Source: Planctomycetota bacterium
GTDB taxonomy: Bacteria; Planctomycetota; Phycisphaerae; Sedimentisphaerales; UBA12454
Length of the DNA: 40,643 nucleotides
Assembly (NCBI GenBank): GCA_018828825.1
Contig: JAHJUV010000035.1
Location: forward strand, 1-40,643
Reading direction: 5' to 3'
Shown here piece after piece: positions 17,543 through 25,489 of the stretch. The notes beneath the pieces were generated by a model. That model made no database searches and was not told the origin of the DNA. It saw only the letters and a program-made list of their open reading frames with translations. The position numbers and the translations under genes were made by a program. Positions within the stretch are counted from its first letter, which is position 1, and each line of letters begins with the position of its first letter.

Positions 17543-18244
17543 CTATTTCTGCTGCAAAGTTTTCAAGAGCCACCCTGCTGCTTTTTCAGCTTTGCCCGAA
17601 AAAGTAAACAACTTACAATGTTCCTTATCAGATGTCATAATCACCTGGCCCTGCTGAATCGTATAATCTGGTAAAAGCCAGCCGGACACGAAAACAAGAC
17701 CTGAAAGTTTGTTCGTTCTATAGGTTGCTCCATTGTAATCGACCAGCATGAAAAGACCCCTTGAAAGAAAATAAATTTTTTCGGGTTCATCCCTTTTTTC
17801 CACGCCCACATAAGTTTCATCAGGGAGAAGATAACCCTCGATTCTGCATGAGACCAAGTCAAATTCCCTGGTTCTATTCGGGTCAACGAAAAATTTGCCA
17901 CCCCAACTTCCTTTAATAGTACAATCAGGATAAAACATCAATGTAATCGTCCCTCTCTCATTTTTATCTTCGAAGAGCGGCGCAGTCAATTCAATAGCTT
18001 CGGAAATTTGAGGCTGCTGCGAAGCAGGTTTTCCCAGACCGCCGCGAACCAGATACTTTTGGATATCCCGCCATTGCTTCCATGGAGGATTTTTCAATTC
18101 CCGGCCATCTTCCATTTTTACACCGTGACCTCTCCAGCTTTTGAAAGTAAAAAACACGCCCATTAATACAACAGCCAAAAGCATTAACAGCAAAATATAT
18201 CCTGCATTTCTATGATTTTGTATTTTGCGGCAGTTATTTTCCAT
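17543..18244 (-). CDS. Hypothetical membrane-anchored protein between ribF duplicates
   Basis: I do not recognise the family. The 233-residue protein has one N-terminal helix (AGYILLLMLLAVVLMGVFFTF, about residues 14-34), so it is anchored in or exported across the membrane. The remaining part is strand-rich, with regions such as GTITLMFYPDCTIKGSWGG, REFDLVSCRIEGYLLPDETY and KLSGLVFVSGWLLPDYTI; the two copies of a YLLPDxT/WLLPDYT theme hint at an internal beta repeat. The ATG at 18244 is preceded by AGGAG at eight bases and is preferred to 18271. It is flanked by a duplicated 48-bp piece of ribF, which suggests it was inserted between ribF and its former neighbour. Confidence 0.65.
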   Translation of the reverse strand: MENNCRKIQNHRNAGYILLLMLLAVVLMGVFFTFKSWRGHGVKMEDGRELKNPPWKQWRDIQKYLVRGGLGKPASQQPQISEAIELTAPLFEDKNERGTITLMFYPDCTIKGSWGGKFFVDPNRTREFDLVSCRIEGYLLPDETYVGVEKRDEPEKIYFLSRGLFMLVDYNGATYRTNKLSGLVFVSGWLLPDYTIQQGQVIMTSDKEHCKLFTFSGKAEKAAGWLLKTLQQK

Positions 18245-18274
18245 TTTTCTCTCCTTTTTGCCGAAACGCATTAA

Positions 18275-19255
18275 TTATTTTTCTTTGTCAAATAAAATAT
18301 TTTCTGCTTTTCGGCAGTCTTTGGCGATTTGCTCTTTCAGCTTTTCAGGGGTTTTGAATCTCTGCTGGGTGCGGATAAAATCGATAAAGTCCATCGCAAG
18401 GTATTTGCCGTATAAATCATCACTTTTTTTATCAAGAAGATGGGCCTCTATGAGCAGAGGATGGTTGGAAACGAAAGTTTTTGCTCTGCCAAGACTGAAA
18501 ACGGCGGGAATTTTCTGGTCGGCCCTGCAAAGCTCTTCAAGCGTATCGGCGACAGATACAAAACCGGCATAAACACCATCGACAGGAATAATCTGGTCGT
18601 GCGGGTCGATATTGGCAGTGGGATAGCCAAGTTCAGCACCTTTGCCGCGGCCCTTGATGACGTTGCCCATAAGACGGTACGGCCTGGAAATCGCCTTTGC
18701 GGCGTCGGCTATAGCACCTTTGTGGAGTAGATGACGAATCAGCGTGCTTGAAACCCGTATCGATTCGTCATCGATGGCCATACACTCGGCATTAACAATG
18801 GTAACATCGAAGCCGTAAGTTTTGCCGAGATGGCTGAGAGTTTTCGCGTCGCCGCTGCGGCCGTAACCGAAATGAAAGTCATTGCCTTCGACGACGGCCT
18901 TTGGCGAAATGGTCTTCATCAGGAATTTTTCGACAAAATCCTGCGGCGAAAGCGTAAGCATCTGATAGCTGTCCTTTAAAACAACCAGATAATCGACTCC
19001 TGCCAATTCGAGCAGTGCCGTTCTTAAAGGCAAAGGCGTCAGAACACGCGGCATCTGTTCAGGATGAAGAATAGTGACCGGATGAGGGTCGAAAGTCATC
19101 GCGACGAGGGGACAATTGTCAAGTTGACCTGCGATTTGACGAGCCTGGCGGATTATGGCCTGATGGCCGAGATGCACGCCGTCGAAGTTGCCGATAGTCA
19201 GGCAGCAGCCGTTTAAAGTTTTATCAATTTTTTCAAGCTTATCTATTGTCCGCAT
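18275..19255 (-). CDS. ribF: Bifunctional riboflavin kinase/FMN adenylyltransferase
   Basis: RibF converts riboflavin to FMN and then to FAD in the cytoplasm. The N-terminal nucleotidyltransferase domain shows CLTIGNFDGVHLGHQAIIRQ (about residues 18-37), FDPHPV and GRSGDAKTLSHLG; ISxxSSTxIR is replaced by ESIRVSSTLIRHLL. The C-terminal riboflavin-kinase domain has GNVIKGRGKGAELGYPTANI followed by IIPVDGVYAGF. The overall length of 326-329 residues is usual. The ATG at 19255 gives MRTIDKLEKI; the ATG at 19264 is only three codons earlier and cannot be excluded. Its 3' end is partly duplicated downstream at 17468-17515. A divergent gene begins at 19386. Confidence 0.93.
   Translation of the reverse strand: MRTIDKLEKIDKTLNGCCLTIGNFDGVHLGHQAIIRQARQIAGQLDNCPLVAMTFDPHPVTILHPEQMPRVLTPLPLRTALLELAGVDYLVVLKDSYQMLTLSPQDFVEKFLMKTISPKAVVEGNDFHFGYGRSGDAKTLSHLGKTYGFDVTIVNAECMAIDDESIRVSSTLIRHLLHKGAIADAAKAISRPYRLMGNVIKGRGKGAELGYPTANIDPHDQIIPVDGVYAGFVSVADTLEELCRADQKIPAVFSLGRAKTFVSNHPLLIEAHLLDKKSDDLYGKYLAMDFIDFIRTQQRFKTPEKLKEQIAKDCRKAENILFDKEK
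18292..18339. repeat. 48-bp repeat, parent copy in ribF
   Basis: The segment codes for the C-terminal residues around EQIAKDCRKAENIL of RibF and is repeated at 17468-17515 with two differences. Since it is coding and in frame here, this copy is taken as the original. Confidence 0.8.
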
Positions 19256-19313
19256 AAGACGCACATTTTACGACTAACGGGCGGTTCGGGCAAGAAATTT
19301 AAGAACGATAAAA

Positions 19314-19329
19314 TCCCGATATATCGGGA
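19314..19329. repeat. Dispersed 16-bp palindrome
   Basis: TCCCGATATATCGGGA is a perfect palindrome in the ribF/LeuA-domain divergent region. Relatives are at 7269, 8064, 8622, 20032 and 29835. Its position upstream of both genes could matter for transcription, but no regulator can be named. Confidence 0.75.
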
Positions 19330-19385
19330 GAGTTTTCTGTCGCAATCGGCCAATTGCGGAAATTGTACACGCACAAATCGCAGCG

Positions 19386-19883
19386 ATGGGCAAGGAACTG
19401 TCGCAGGAACAGGCCGAACAGACTTACCAGCGGGTCCGGGACCTCTATGAATTAAAAATGATAATTTACCCCGAGGAAATCGAGGCGATAGCAGAGGAAA
19501 TCCATATTCAGCCGAAAATGGGCTGGGGCCTTGTATCACTTAAGATAACAATCGGGCCAAATGTACTGCCTGCGGCGACGGTTGTGCTAAATTCGCCGGA
19601 CGGAAGAAGGATTTCATCCGAAGCGGGCGGCTACAGTTCGACCGACGCGATATGCTCGGCTATATCAGAGGCGACAGGGATAAGAATATTCCTTAAGGAT
19701 TTCGAGTTTCATACGATAAGCGGCGGGTCGAATTCGCTCGGACAGGTAAAGGCGACCGTCGAATACCATAACAGGCAGGTAAGAACAACGGCATGCTCAA
19801 TTGATATGCTCGAAGCGGTCGCAAAGGCCTATCTCATCGCTATAAACATCGTGCTGGATAGAATCAATCAGCAACTCGAATAG
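19386..19883 (+). CDS. Stand-alone LeuA regulatory (allosteric) domain protein
   Basis: The 165-residue protein matches only the C-terminal regulatory/dimerisation domain of 2-isopropylmalate synthase and relatives. Typical stretches are GWGLVSLKITIGPNVLPAAT, GYSSTDAICSAISEATG, HTISGGSNSLGQVKATVEY and SIDMLEAVAKAYLIAINIVL. The catalytic HMGL TIM-barrel is absent: the same frame stays open upstream only to about 19278 and shows no barrel motif, and ribF begins on the other strand at 19255. A helical lead (LSQEQAEQTYQRVRDLYELK) precedes the domain. No ribosome binding site is seen before the ATG. It may be a leftover of a truncated synthase or a true regulatory subunit that binds leucine or another end product; the clean, intact frame favours a functional protein. 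Confidence 0.8.
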   Translation: MGKELSQEQAEQTYQRVRDLYELKMIIYPEEIEAIAEEIHIQPKMGWGLVSLKITIGPNVLPAATVVLNSPDGRRISSEAGGYSSTDAICSAISEATGIRIFLKDFEFHTISGGSNSLGQVKATVEYHNRQVRTTACSIDMLEAVAKAYLIAINIVLDRINQQLE

Positions 19884-20031
19884 TTACGGATTATTATGAA
19901 CATCATCTTGAAAATTTTCTCGCTATGATTCAACTTGGTTGTATTGTCATCCTGCTCCGGAGGGTTTTGGGGGAACTTGTATAAAAAATCCTTGAAATTA
20001 AACACAGTCGTTTCGCGGCTAAAATAATTCG

Positions 20032-20047
20032 TCCCGATTCATCGGGG
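20032..20047. repeat. Dispersed palindrome at the anti-sigma stop codon
   Basis: TCCCGATTCATCGGGG overlaps the last codons and the TGA of the gene at 20039-20482; the final residues (EPR) and the stop come from the repeat. One base departs from perfect symmetry. Confidence 0.75.
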
Positions 20048-20482
20048 CTCTCCGTCTCGGCCGTGTCTGCTGTTGAATTTTATCATACGGACGGTATTGC
20101 CCGCCGTGTTATATTCCACCTCGTCCATATAGGACTTTATCAGCAATACACCTCTGCCGCCCATTTTGTAGATATTTTCACTCAGCCGAGGGTCGGCAAG
20201 ATGGTTCGAGTCGAAGCCTCGTCCCTCATCGGCCACTGATATATCTATTTTTTCCGGCGATACGTCATATTCAACCGAAACGGTCTTGCTCGTGTCCTGT
20301 TTATTGCCGTGTTTAACGGCGTTGACGATTGCCTCTTCCATTGCCAGATGTACCGCGAAAAGGTCGTCGTCTGAATACCCCAGGTTTTTGCCCCAGCTCA
20401 GAACTTTTGCGCATACGGCGCGAAGCTCCGATATTATCCCTTTGAGAACAATTTTTTCATGGATAGTGGTTTTCAAGGTCAT
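20039..20482 (-). CDS. RsbW/SpoIIAB-like anti-sigma ATPase
   Basis: The 147-residue protein is a compact GHKL-type ATP-binding module as in anti-sigma serine kinases. The N box is HLAMEEAIVNAVKHGNK (about residues 46-62), the G1 box is VADEGRGFDSNH and the G2 box is MGGRGVLLIKSYMD. Such proteins bind a sigma factor and phosphorylate a STAS antagonist on a serine; the STAS gene immediately upstream at 20542-20895 is the expected partner. No sigma factor or PP2C phosphatase gene is in the window, so the target is unknown. The C-terminal residues were remodelled by a dispersed palindrome. The start at 20482 follows the STAS gene after 59 bases, consistent with an operon. Confidence 0.88.
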   Translation of the reverse strand: MTLKTTIHEKIVLKGIISELRAVCAKVLSWGKNLGYSDDDLFAVHLAMEEAIVNAVKHGNKQDTSKTVSVEYDVSPEKIDISVADEGRGFDSNHLADPRLSENIYKMGGRGVLLIKSYMDEVEYNTAGNTVRMIKFNSRHGRDGEPR

Positions 20483-20541
20483 TGACTATTTATCGTCAAA
20501 AACAAAGACCGGCATAATTAAGCCGGTCGCGTGTAATGGAT

Positions 20542-20895
20542 TTATTTAAGACTTAGCATTGCCTTTTTGGCGTCGTCGTAAATGTCGAATATTTCATCGA
20601 GTCTGGTAATCTTGAAAATTTCGTAAATCCGGGCGCTGATGCCGCACAGTTTCAGTTTGCCTTTATGTTCGTTTATTTTTTTGCTGATTCTGATTAACAG
20701 GCCCAGTACTGCGCTGGAGAGAAATTGGACGCTCGAAAAGTCGATTACGAGGTTCACTGCCCCGTCTATCAGGGGCATTATGGATTCTTCCAGCGCCTTG
20801 ATATCGTCGTCTTCGAGAATTTTTTCATCTGTCAGTGTAACAACGGTTGCGTTTTGTGCGTAATAGACACCTATCCTTGGTTTGAGGTCTTCCAT
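20542..20895 (-). CDS. STAS-domain anti-sigma factor antagonist
   Basis: The 117-residue protein is one STAS domain (SpoIIAA/RsbV type). The conserved loop VIDFSSVQFLSSAVLGLLIRI (about residues 50-70) contains the serine that the partner kinase phosphorylates, and LKLCGISARIYEIFKITRLD matches the usual end of the fold. When unphosphorylated it should sequester the ATPase encoded next door and free the sigma factor. Length and motifs are normal. The start ATG at 20895 has AGGAG-like bases (TAGGAGTAAAACT) upstream. The preceding sequence up to 21000 shows no other gene, so the promoter should be there. Confidence 0.9.
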   Translation of the reverse strand: MEDLKPRIGVYYAQNATVVTLTDEKILEDDDIKALEESIMPLIDGAVNLVIDFSSVQFLSSAVLGLLIRISKKINEHKGKLKLCGISARIYEIFKITRLDEIFDIYDDAKKAMLSLK

Positions 20896-21294
20896 AGTTT
20901 TACTCCTAAAAAGGGTAGTATAGTGGAGATAGTAGGTAAAATACCTTTAAATGTCAAGAAAAGAGCCCCGGTTGCCCAATTTTTGATTTATTTATAAAAA
21001 TCTCTTGAAAGCTTAGGTAAGTTTTGGTAAAAGTAGCAGCTTGATAATTTCCAGAGTTTCTGGATATTGTCTGTTCTGTTTTGGCAGTTTAGGTAGTTTT
21101 TTACGCTCTTTTAGATATAAAATAATTACAAATTCTTGAACACTTTTGTATAATCTGTAGTACAATAGTAAAGATATCTAAATATACCTTTTGGGTCTTA
21201 TAATGCCTTGTTTTTGGGGTGTATTTGGTTGGCGTTTAGGTATAGGGATTTTCGGTAATATCAATTCTTCTTTATTTTAGGAGGTTACAAAAAA
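20896..21294. other. Divergent intergenic region between STAS and Rrf2 genes
   Basis: No gene is present. It carries the likely promoter of the + strand Rrf2 gene (21126-21154), several AT-rich runs and an untranslated leader of about 130 bases with the strong ribosome site TTAGGAGGT at 21278-21286. No clear regulator palindrome was seen. Confidence 0.6.
21126..21154 (+). promoter_or_regulatory. Sigma70-type promoter for the Rrf2-MazG genes
   Basis: TTACAA (21126-21131) and a perfect TATAAT (21149-21154) are 17 bases apart. Start of transcription would be near 21161, about 130 bases before the Rrf2 ATG. Confidence 0.6.
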
Positions 21295-21693
21295 ATGAAA
21301 ATTAGCAGGTCAACAGGTTATGCTTTAGTCGCTGTCGGCTACATTGCTCAATTTTATAAGGACGGGGCGGTGTTGGCATCGCGGGTTTCCAAACAGTATA
21401 ATATACCCCTGGAATATTTACTGAAGATACTGCAGCAGTTGGTAAGGGCCAATGTGCTGCGAAGCAAACGAGGACCACGAGGCGGATTCTTTCTGGCCAG
21501 GCCGGCAGAAAGTATCACCCTGCTGGAAATCATCGAAGCAGTAGATGGCCCAATGTTCAGCCACCTACAACTGGCAGAACAAACCAATAGCGAGCCGTTC
21601 AGTCTTAAAATGGAAGCAGTCTGCAGACAAGCGACAGAAAAAGTGCGCGAAATCTTCGGCGCAGCAAAACTGGGCGATACCCTTAGGGATTAG
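21295..21693 (+). CDS. Rrf2-family transcriptional regulator
   Basis: The 132-residue protein opens with MKISRSTGYALVAVGYIAQF and continues with a winged helix including SKQYNIPLEYLLKILQQLVR and SKRGPRGGFFLARPAESITL, the hallmarks of Rrf2 regulators such as IscR, NsrR and CymR. Only one Cys is present (in AVCRQA), so the three-cysteine iron-sulfur ligand set of IscR is absent and the protein probably senses something other than a bound cluster, or uses another partner as CymR does. It has a strong ribosome binding site, AGGAGG. The MazG-like gene follows after 21 bases. A cysteine desulfurase gene exists in the window but far away at 39534. Confidence 0.92.
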   Translation: MKISRSTGYALVAVGYIAQFYKDGAVLASRVSKQYNIPLEYLLKILQQLVRANVLRSKRGPRGGFFLARPAESITLLEIIEAVDGPMFSHLQLAEQTNSEPFSLKMEAVCRQATEKVREIFGAAKLGDTLRD

Positions 21694-21714
21694 TCCCAAC
21701 TGCTCAGGATAAGT

Positions 21715-21987
21715 ATGCGAATAAAGGAATTTCAGCAACTTATAGCCGACAGGTATAAGCAAAGAGACAGCGCAAGAGGAACACCCAAAACCTTTATGTG
21801 GTTCGTCGAAGAGGTCGGAGAACTTGCAACCGCATTGGCAGATGAAAAGGCTACCCAAAAAGAAAAAGAAGAAGAATTTGCAGATATATTGGCGTGGCTG
21901 TGCACCCTGGCCAATATAAACGATGTGGATATCGAAAAAGCATGCCTGGAAAAATACCATAAAAACAGGCCGGAAGGGTTCAAGTAA
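21715..21987 (+). CDS. MazG-like nucleotide pyrophosphohydrolase
   Basis: The 90-residue protein is a short all-alpha NTP pyrophosphatase of the MazG superfamily. The divalent-metal motif is split as usual: EEVGEL (about residues 32-37) and EEEFADILAWL (about 52-62). These enzymes hydrolyse nucleoside triphosphates to monophosphates, often as a house-cleaning step. The ATG at 21715 directly follows the Rrf2 gene on the same strand, so they probably form an operon and the regulator may control it. The ending KCL..KYHKNRPEGFK is typical of this archaeal/bacterial subgroup. Confidence 0.88.
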   Translation: MRIKEFQQLIADRYKQRDSARGTPKTFMWFVEEVGELATALADEKATQKEKEEEFADILAWLCTLANINDVDIEKACLEKYHKNRPEGFK

Positions 21988-22058
21988 TAGGGGATAGGGC
22001 GTAGAATACAGAATACAGTAGACAGTAGAGGGGAAAGCAGATAATTTTAAATTTTTAA

Positions 22059-22083
22059 TCCGCCGCAAGGCGGACAAGTTTTT
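22059..22083 (+). terminator. Intrinsic terminator after the MazG-like gene
   Basis: TCCGCC and GGCGGA (22059-22074) form a stem around GCAA, followed by CAAGTTTTT. It is 70 bases after the stop codon. Confidence 0.6.
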
Positions 22084-22096
22084 AGTTTTGAATTGA

Positions 22097-22152
22097 CCCC
22101 GATTAGACAGCTAAAGTATCTGCAAGAAGCCTAATTGATGTGTCTAACGGGG
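22097..22152. repeat. Short inverted-repeat element or structured RNA
   Basis: CCCCGATTAGACA (22097-22109) and TGTCTAACGGGG (22141-22152) pair with a single bulge around a 31-base loop. A second small hairpin, CCCCTT/AAGGGG (22161-22180), follows directly. The region 21988-22396 is otherwise without a gene. Confidence 0.6.
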
Positions 22153-22199
22153 CAAGCGAACCCCTTAGCAGGCAAAGGGGCTAAATGACGGGGGGAAAC

Positions 22200-22260
22200 C
22201 CCGCACCAATTCATTATTCCGTAGTGATAATAGAAATTATTAATACTAAATAGGTGCGGG
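22200..22260. repeat. CCGCACCT-type inverted repeat
   Basis: CCCGCACC (22200-22207) and GGTGCGGG (22253-22260) enclose 45 AT-rich bases. The arms match those between 23S and 5S (8272-8339) and at the ends of the 23S insertion (8505-8704). Confidence 0.6.
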
Positions 22261-22316
22261 ACAAGGGCAAAAAGATTTCCTGCAGCTAAACCAAAGAAGC
22301 AAGTTCTTGGGAATGA

Positions 22317-22342
22317 CAAAACCCCACCTCAAGCGGCGGGGG
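22317..22342 (-). terminator. Possible terminator of the symporter gene
   Basis: On the - strand CCCCCGCC and GGTGGGG pair around GCTTGA and are followed by TTTTGT. It lies about 55 bases after the symporter stop. Another hairpin with CCCC/GGGG arms (22362-22381) precedes it. Confidence 0.55.
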
Positions 22343-22396
22343 CTAAATAAACTTTGAAATACCCCGCGCTAACGCTTGGGGCTCTGTGACCGGGGG

Positions 22397-24433
22397 TTAA
22401 ACAATTTGGTCTTCCGGTGTTTGGGGAGCGGATTCGGCAGAGACGGAGGCGGCGGTCATAGCTTTGTAGAAACACCAGCCGAGGCCGGCGACAATTATTA
22501 AAAAGACAACGCTCAAAATAATGTAAGAGACGCCGGACAGTTCGTCAGTATGGGTAATGACGGCGGAGGGGGAAACATTTTTCGCAACGTAAATTAAAAC
22601 CGTCGCCAGAGCGACACTGATATTGCAGATAGACAGGATGCCCGTAACAGGTGCAATGATGGAGACTTTTGAGTCGGGAGTTTGGAAACGGTCAAGCATA
22701 TAATTTGCTGATAATATTCCGCCAATCGCCGAGAGAATTATAAGCACCAAAAACATCTCACAAATTGCGACAGGCAACGGAACGGTAAGCAGGACAATTA
22801 TAAGAGCGGATGAAATGAGCGATATAATCAGGCCAGCGAGACTGCTTTTTCGGCCTTTTGGTTCAAGCGGTTTTGGTGCGGCGTTGTATTGGGGAAAGGG
22901 GCTTTTGAGCAGAGACAAAGCGATTGCGATAATCGGGGCAATCGCCATTACGAGAAGGCCGAGGCAATTGGGCCAATTGATTCGGCCCTGTTTAAACAAG
23001 AAACCGCCGCTGGTGAAATCGTCAAAAAGCGACCAGACAAATAAGGTGCCTAAAATTATGGGTATAACTATTCGAATAAGGTAATTCCACCACCTGCCAA
23101 GGGCAAAATCGCTTCTTTCGTTAGCGTGAAGCCGTAAGCGGTCGATGCGGTAGAGCCAGCCAAGGACTACACATTCGAGAAGGCCGAGAAAAGCAATGCC
23201 CCATGTGCCGTTGACAAAGCTGTCAATAACGCCGAGCCAGTTCAAGCCGCCATTTGTCACGTAAACCAGGCCGAAGGCAAGCCCGACAAGACTCATAAGA
23301 ATCAGCACAATGCTTCTTTTAAAGCCTGTCTTGTCAACGATAGAAGCGAGAATGGATTCTGTAATGGAAAAGGCCGAATCAATGCCGAGAGTTATCAGGG
23401 CAAAGAAAAAGATGAAACTGAACCATGCGGAATACGGGAGCTGGGCAAGTGCATAAGGAAAGGCAACAAAGGCGAGACCCGGGCCGCCTGCGACTACATT
23501 TTCGACAGCGACAGGATTGCCGGTCTGCTGAGTTGCAAAGGCCATTCCGCCAAGCGTGGCAAATACGGCTATGCCTGCAATAAAACTGGTGGCGAAATCA
23601 CTCAATCCGATAATGACAGCATTGTTATTGATATCGCTTTTGCGGTGCAGGAAACTGGCATAAGTGAGCATTACTCCGAAGGCCAGGCTCAGTGAGAAAA
23701 AGACCTGACCAAAGGCAAATCGCCAAGTAGTGGGCTTTGCCAGCTCGGTCCATGTTGGGTTGAGATAAAAGGCAAGGCCCTGAATGGCACCATCGAGCGT
23801 CAGGCCGCGAACGGTCAAAATCAGCAGCATCAGCCAGGGTAAAGGAACGGTGAGCCAGACGATTTTGCTGACGAGTTTTACGCCCCGGAATATGCAGAAG
23901 TACATCGCGAGCCAGGCAATAACAAGAGGCCAAAAGACCTGCCAGCGGATAGAGCCGAGGGAGAAACTTTCGTGATAGCCGAGGTAAGAATTATAGAAAA
24001 AACTTTCGGCGTTTTTGACACCTTCGATACCTTTGCCGGCCCAGGGGAGGGCGCCGCCGGTGAAGATTCCTTTTATGCTGAACCACAGGAAGCTGAAACA
24101 ATAGGCAAGGATAACGGGATAATATGTAATTATAACAAAGCCGAGAATGATTCCCCACCATCCGACCATTTCGAGCTTTCTATTGCAACGTCGAAAAGCA
24201 TCCGGGGCGGCTCGCTGGGTGAAGTGGCCGAGGCTAAATTCAAGAGTCAGCATTGGTATTCCGACGAGGCAAATTGCAATTATATAAGGGATTAAGAAAG
24301 CTCCGCCGCCGTAATTATACAATTTGTAAGGAAAGCCCCAGAGATTACCCAAGCCTACCGCAGAACCGATAGCTGCGAGAATAAAACCCCCACGCGAGCC
24401 CCAATTTTCCCGCTGCTCTTCGAGAAGTTCCAT
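22397..24433 (-). CDS. Sodium-dependent neurotransmitter-symporter family transporter
   Basis: The 678-residue protein belongs to the SNF/NSS family that couples uptake of amino acids or related solutes to sodium. The first helix shows WGSRGGFILAAIGSAVGLGNLWGFPYKLYNYGGGAFLIPY (about residues 11-49), the sodium- and substrate-site signature. About twelve helices follow, with extra C-terminal ones after residue 520 (SLAGLIISLISSALIIVLLT and later), which bring it above the ~500-residue bacterial norm. GGAGG stands nine bases before the ATG at 24433. The amidohydrolase-like gene ends 32 bases upstream, so both genes may share a transcript. The substrate cannot be deduced. Confidence 0.92.
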   Translation of the reverse strand: MELLEEQRENWGSRGGFILAAIGSAVGLGNLWGFPYKLYNYGGGAFLIPYIIAICLVGIPMLTLEFSLGHFTQRAAPDAFRRCNRKLEMVGWWGIILGFVIITYYPVILAYCFSFLWFSIKGIFTGGALPWAGKGIEGVKNAESFFYNSYLGYHESFSLGSIRWQVFWPLVIAWLAMYFCIFRGVKLVSKIVWLTVPLPWLMLLILTVRGLTLDGAIQGLAFYLNPTWTELAKPTTWRFAFGQVFFSLSLAFGVMLTYASFLHRKSDINNNAVIIGLSDFATSFIAGIAVFATLGGMAFATQQTGNPVAVENVVAGGPGLAFVAFPYALAQLPYSAWFSFIFFFALITLGIDSAFSITESILASIVDKTGFKRSIVLILMSLVGLAFGLVYVTNGGLNWLGVIDSFVNGTWGIAFLGLLECVVLGWLYRIDRLRLHANERSDFALGRWWNYLIRIVIPIILGTLFVWSLFDDFTSGGFLFKQGRINWPNCLGLLVMAIAPIIAIALSLLKSPFPQYNAAPKPLEPKGRKSSLAGLIISLISSALIIVLLTVPLPVAICEMFLVLIILSAIGGILSANYMLDRFQTPDSKVSIIAPVTGILSICNISVALATVLIYVAKNVSPSAVITHTDELSGVSYIILSVVFLIIVAGLGWCFYKAMTAASVSAESAPQTPEDQIV

Positions 24434-24465
24434 TTCAATCCTCCGTGAAAGAAATTTCTATTGCG

Positions 24466-25248
24466 TCAAGGGCTGATTCCGAGAATTTGGAGTGTATCGC
24501 GTTCGATAATTCCACGGATGCTTTCTCGCGGGACGGTCGGAAGATTCGTATCGGCAAGGAGTTTATTAAAACCCAAAAGAGTCTCGACGCAGGTTTGAGG
24601 CTTGTTGAAAGGCAGGCCGGAGCCGAAAAAGAGCTTGTGCATAACTTTTGCCTCGTGGGCTGCGAGAATCGTATTGTAAATCTCCCAGACTTTCTGAGTA
24701 TTGACAGTCAAATCGCCGAAGACGTTTTCGTGCCTGGCGAGCATACAAAGAGTTTCGTTGACAAAGGGCAGGCCCATCGAGCCGATGATGATTTTAAGGT
24801 CCGCAAACTGGCGGGCGATTTCGTCGAGGAGGGAGGGTCTTGCATATTCGAGCACGGCATCGGCGGTAAAGGGCGGAGCGTTATGAAAGAAGACCGGGAT
24901 TTTCAGAGACTGTGCGACTTCGTAAAACTGCAGAGCCCTGCTGTGTGCGGGATGAAAGGCCTGGCCGCTGCAATAAAGCACGGCGCCTTTTAAACCCATA
25001 TCCTCTTTTGCGCTAAGCCAATATCTTTTTGAAATGTCGTCGGTAACGGGATTAACGACGGCAAAGCCGAACATTTTTTTCGAATGTTTTGTAACGTATT
25101 TGCTGACAAGCTCATTGGACTGTTTGCTGGACTGGTCGGGGCTTGCCAAAACGATGCAGGCATCGACGGGCTCGGCAGCGGCGAAATGGTCCTCAGGCTT
25201 GATTTCACAACCGGGACAACTTATGTGCGTATGACAGTCTATAATCAT
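24466..25248 (-). CDS. Amidohydrolase-family protein with missing metal ligands
   Basis: The 260-residue protein has the TIM-barrel order of the amidohydrolase_2 group. IIDCHTHI (residues 2-9) supplies the first HxH pair, and VFFHNAPP (near 123) the next His. The usual HxG strand is here IIIGSMGLPF with Ser instead of His, and the final GSD strand reads FFGSGLPFN with Gly instead of Asp. Two of five metal or catalytic residues are therefore lost, the second by one base change. It may be an inactive or altered enzyme. The ATG at 25248 (ribosome site GGAAAAG) gives the normal family N terminus; the longer frame to 25281 does not. The symporter gene follows on the same strand. Confidence 0.75.
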   Translation of the reverse strand: MIIDCHTHISCPGCEIKPEDHFAAAEPVDACIVLASPDQSSKQSNELVSKYVTKHSKKMFGFAVVNPVTDDISKRYWLSAKEDMGLKGAVLYCSGQAFHPAHSRALQFYEVAQSLKIPVFFHNAPPFTADAVLEYARPSLLDEIARQFADLKIIIGSMGLPFVNETLCMLARHENVFGDLTVNTQKVWEIYNTILAAHEAKVMHKLFFGSGLPFNKPQTCVETLLGFNKLLADTNLPTVPRESIRGIIERDTLQILGISP

Positions 25249-25489
25249 TTCTTTTCCAGAAAAGCTATCGCAAAACAACAACTTACAATTCGCCAGAGGC
25301 GGATAAACCGACAGTATAATATCGGCAAAACGGCGGAACTGTCAAGAACAATAAACTCGCGTAATCGTCCAAAGATTGTGTGAGAATTTTCAGGGATTGG
25401 CAAAAAGCCTTATTTTTTTTACTCTTAACAACTCTTGCTGCCAAGCGGATTTAGGGTTATACTTACGTTTTTATTGTCAAAGGATACAA

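Noticed and set aside
22131..22319. Open frame of 62 codons on the - strand
   Set aside because: It spans hairpins and a repeat element and has no ribosome binding site; the repeats explain it better.
25376..25489. Longer N terminus of signal peptidase I
   Set aside because: The family starts at the ATG at 25490, which has AAAGGA in front; the extra 38 residues are not like a signal peptidase.
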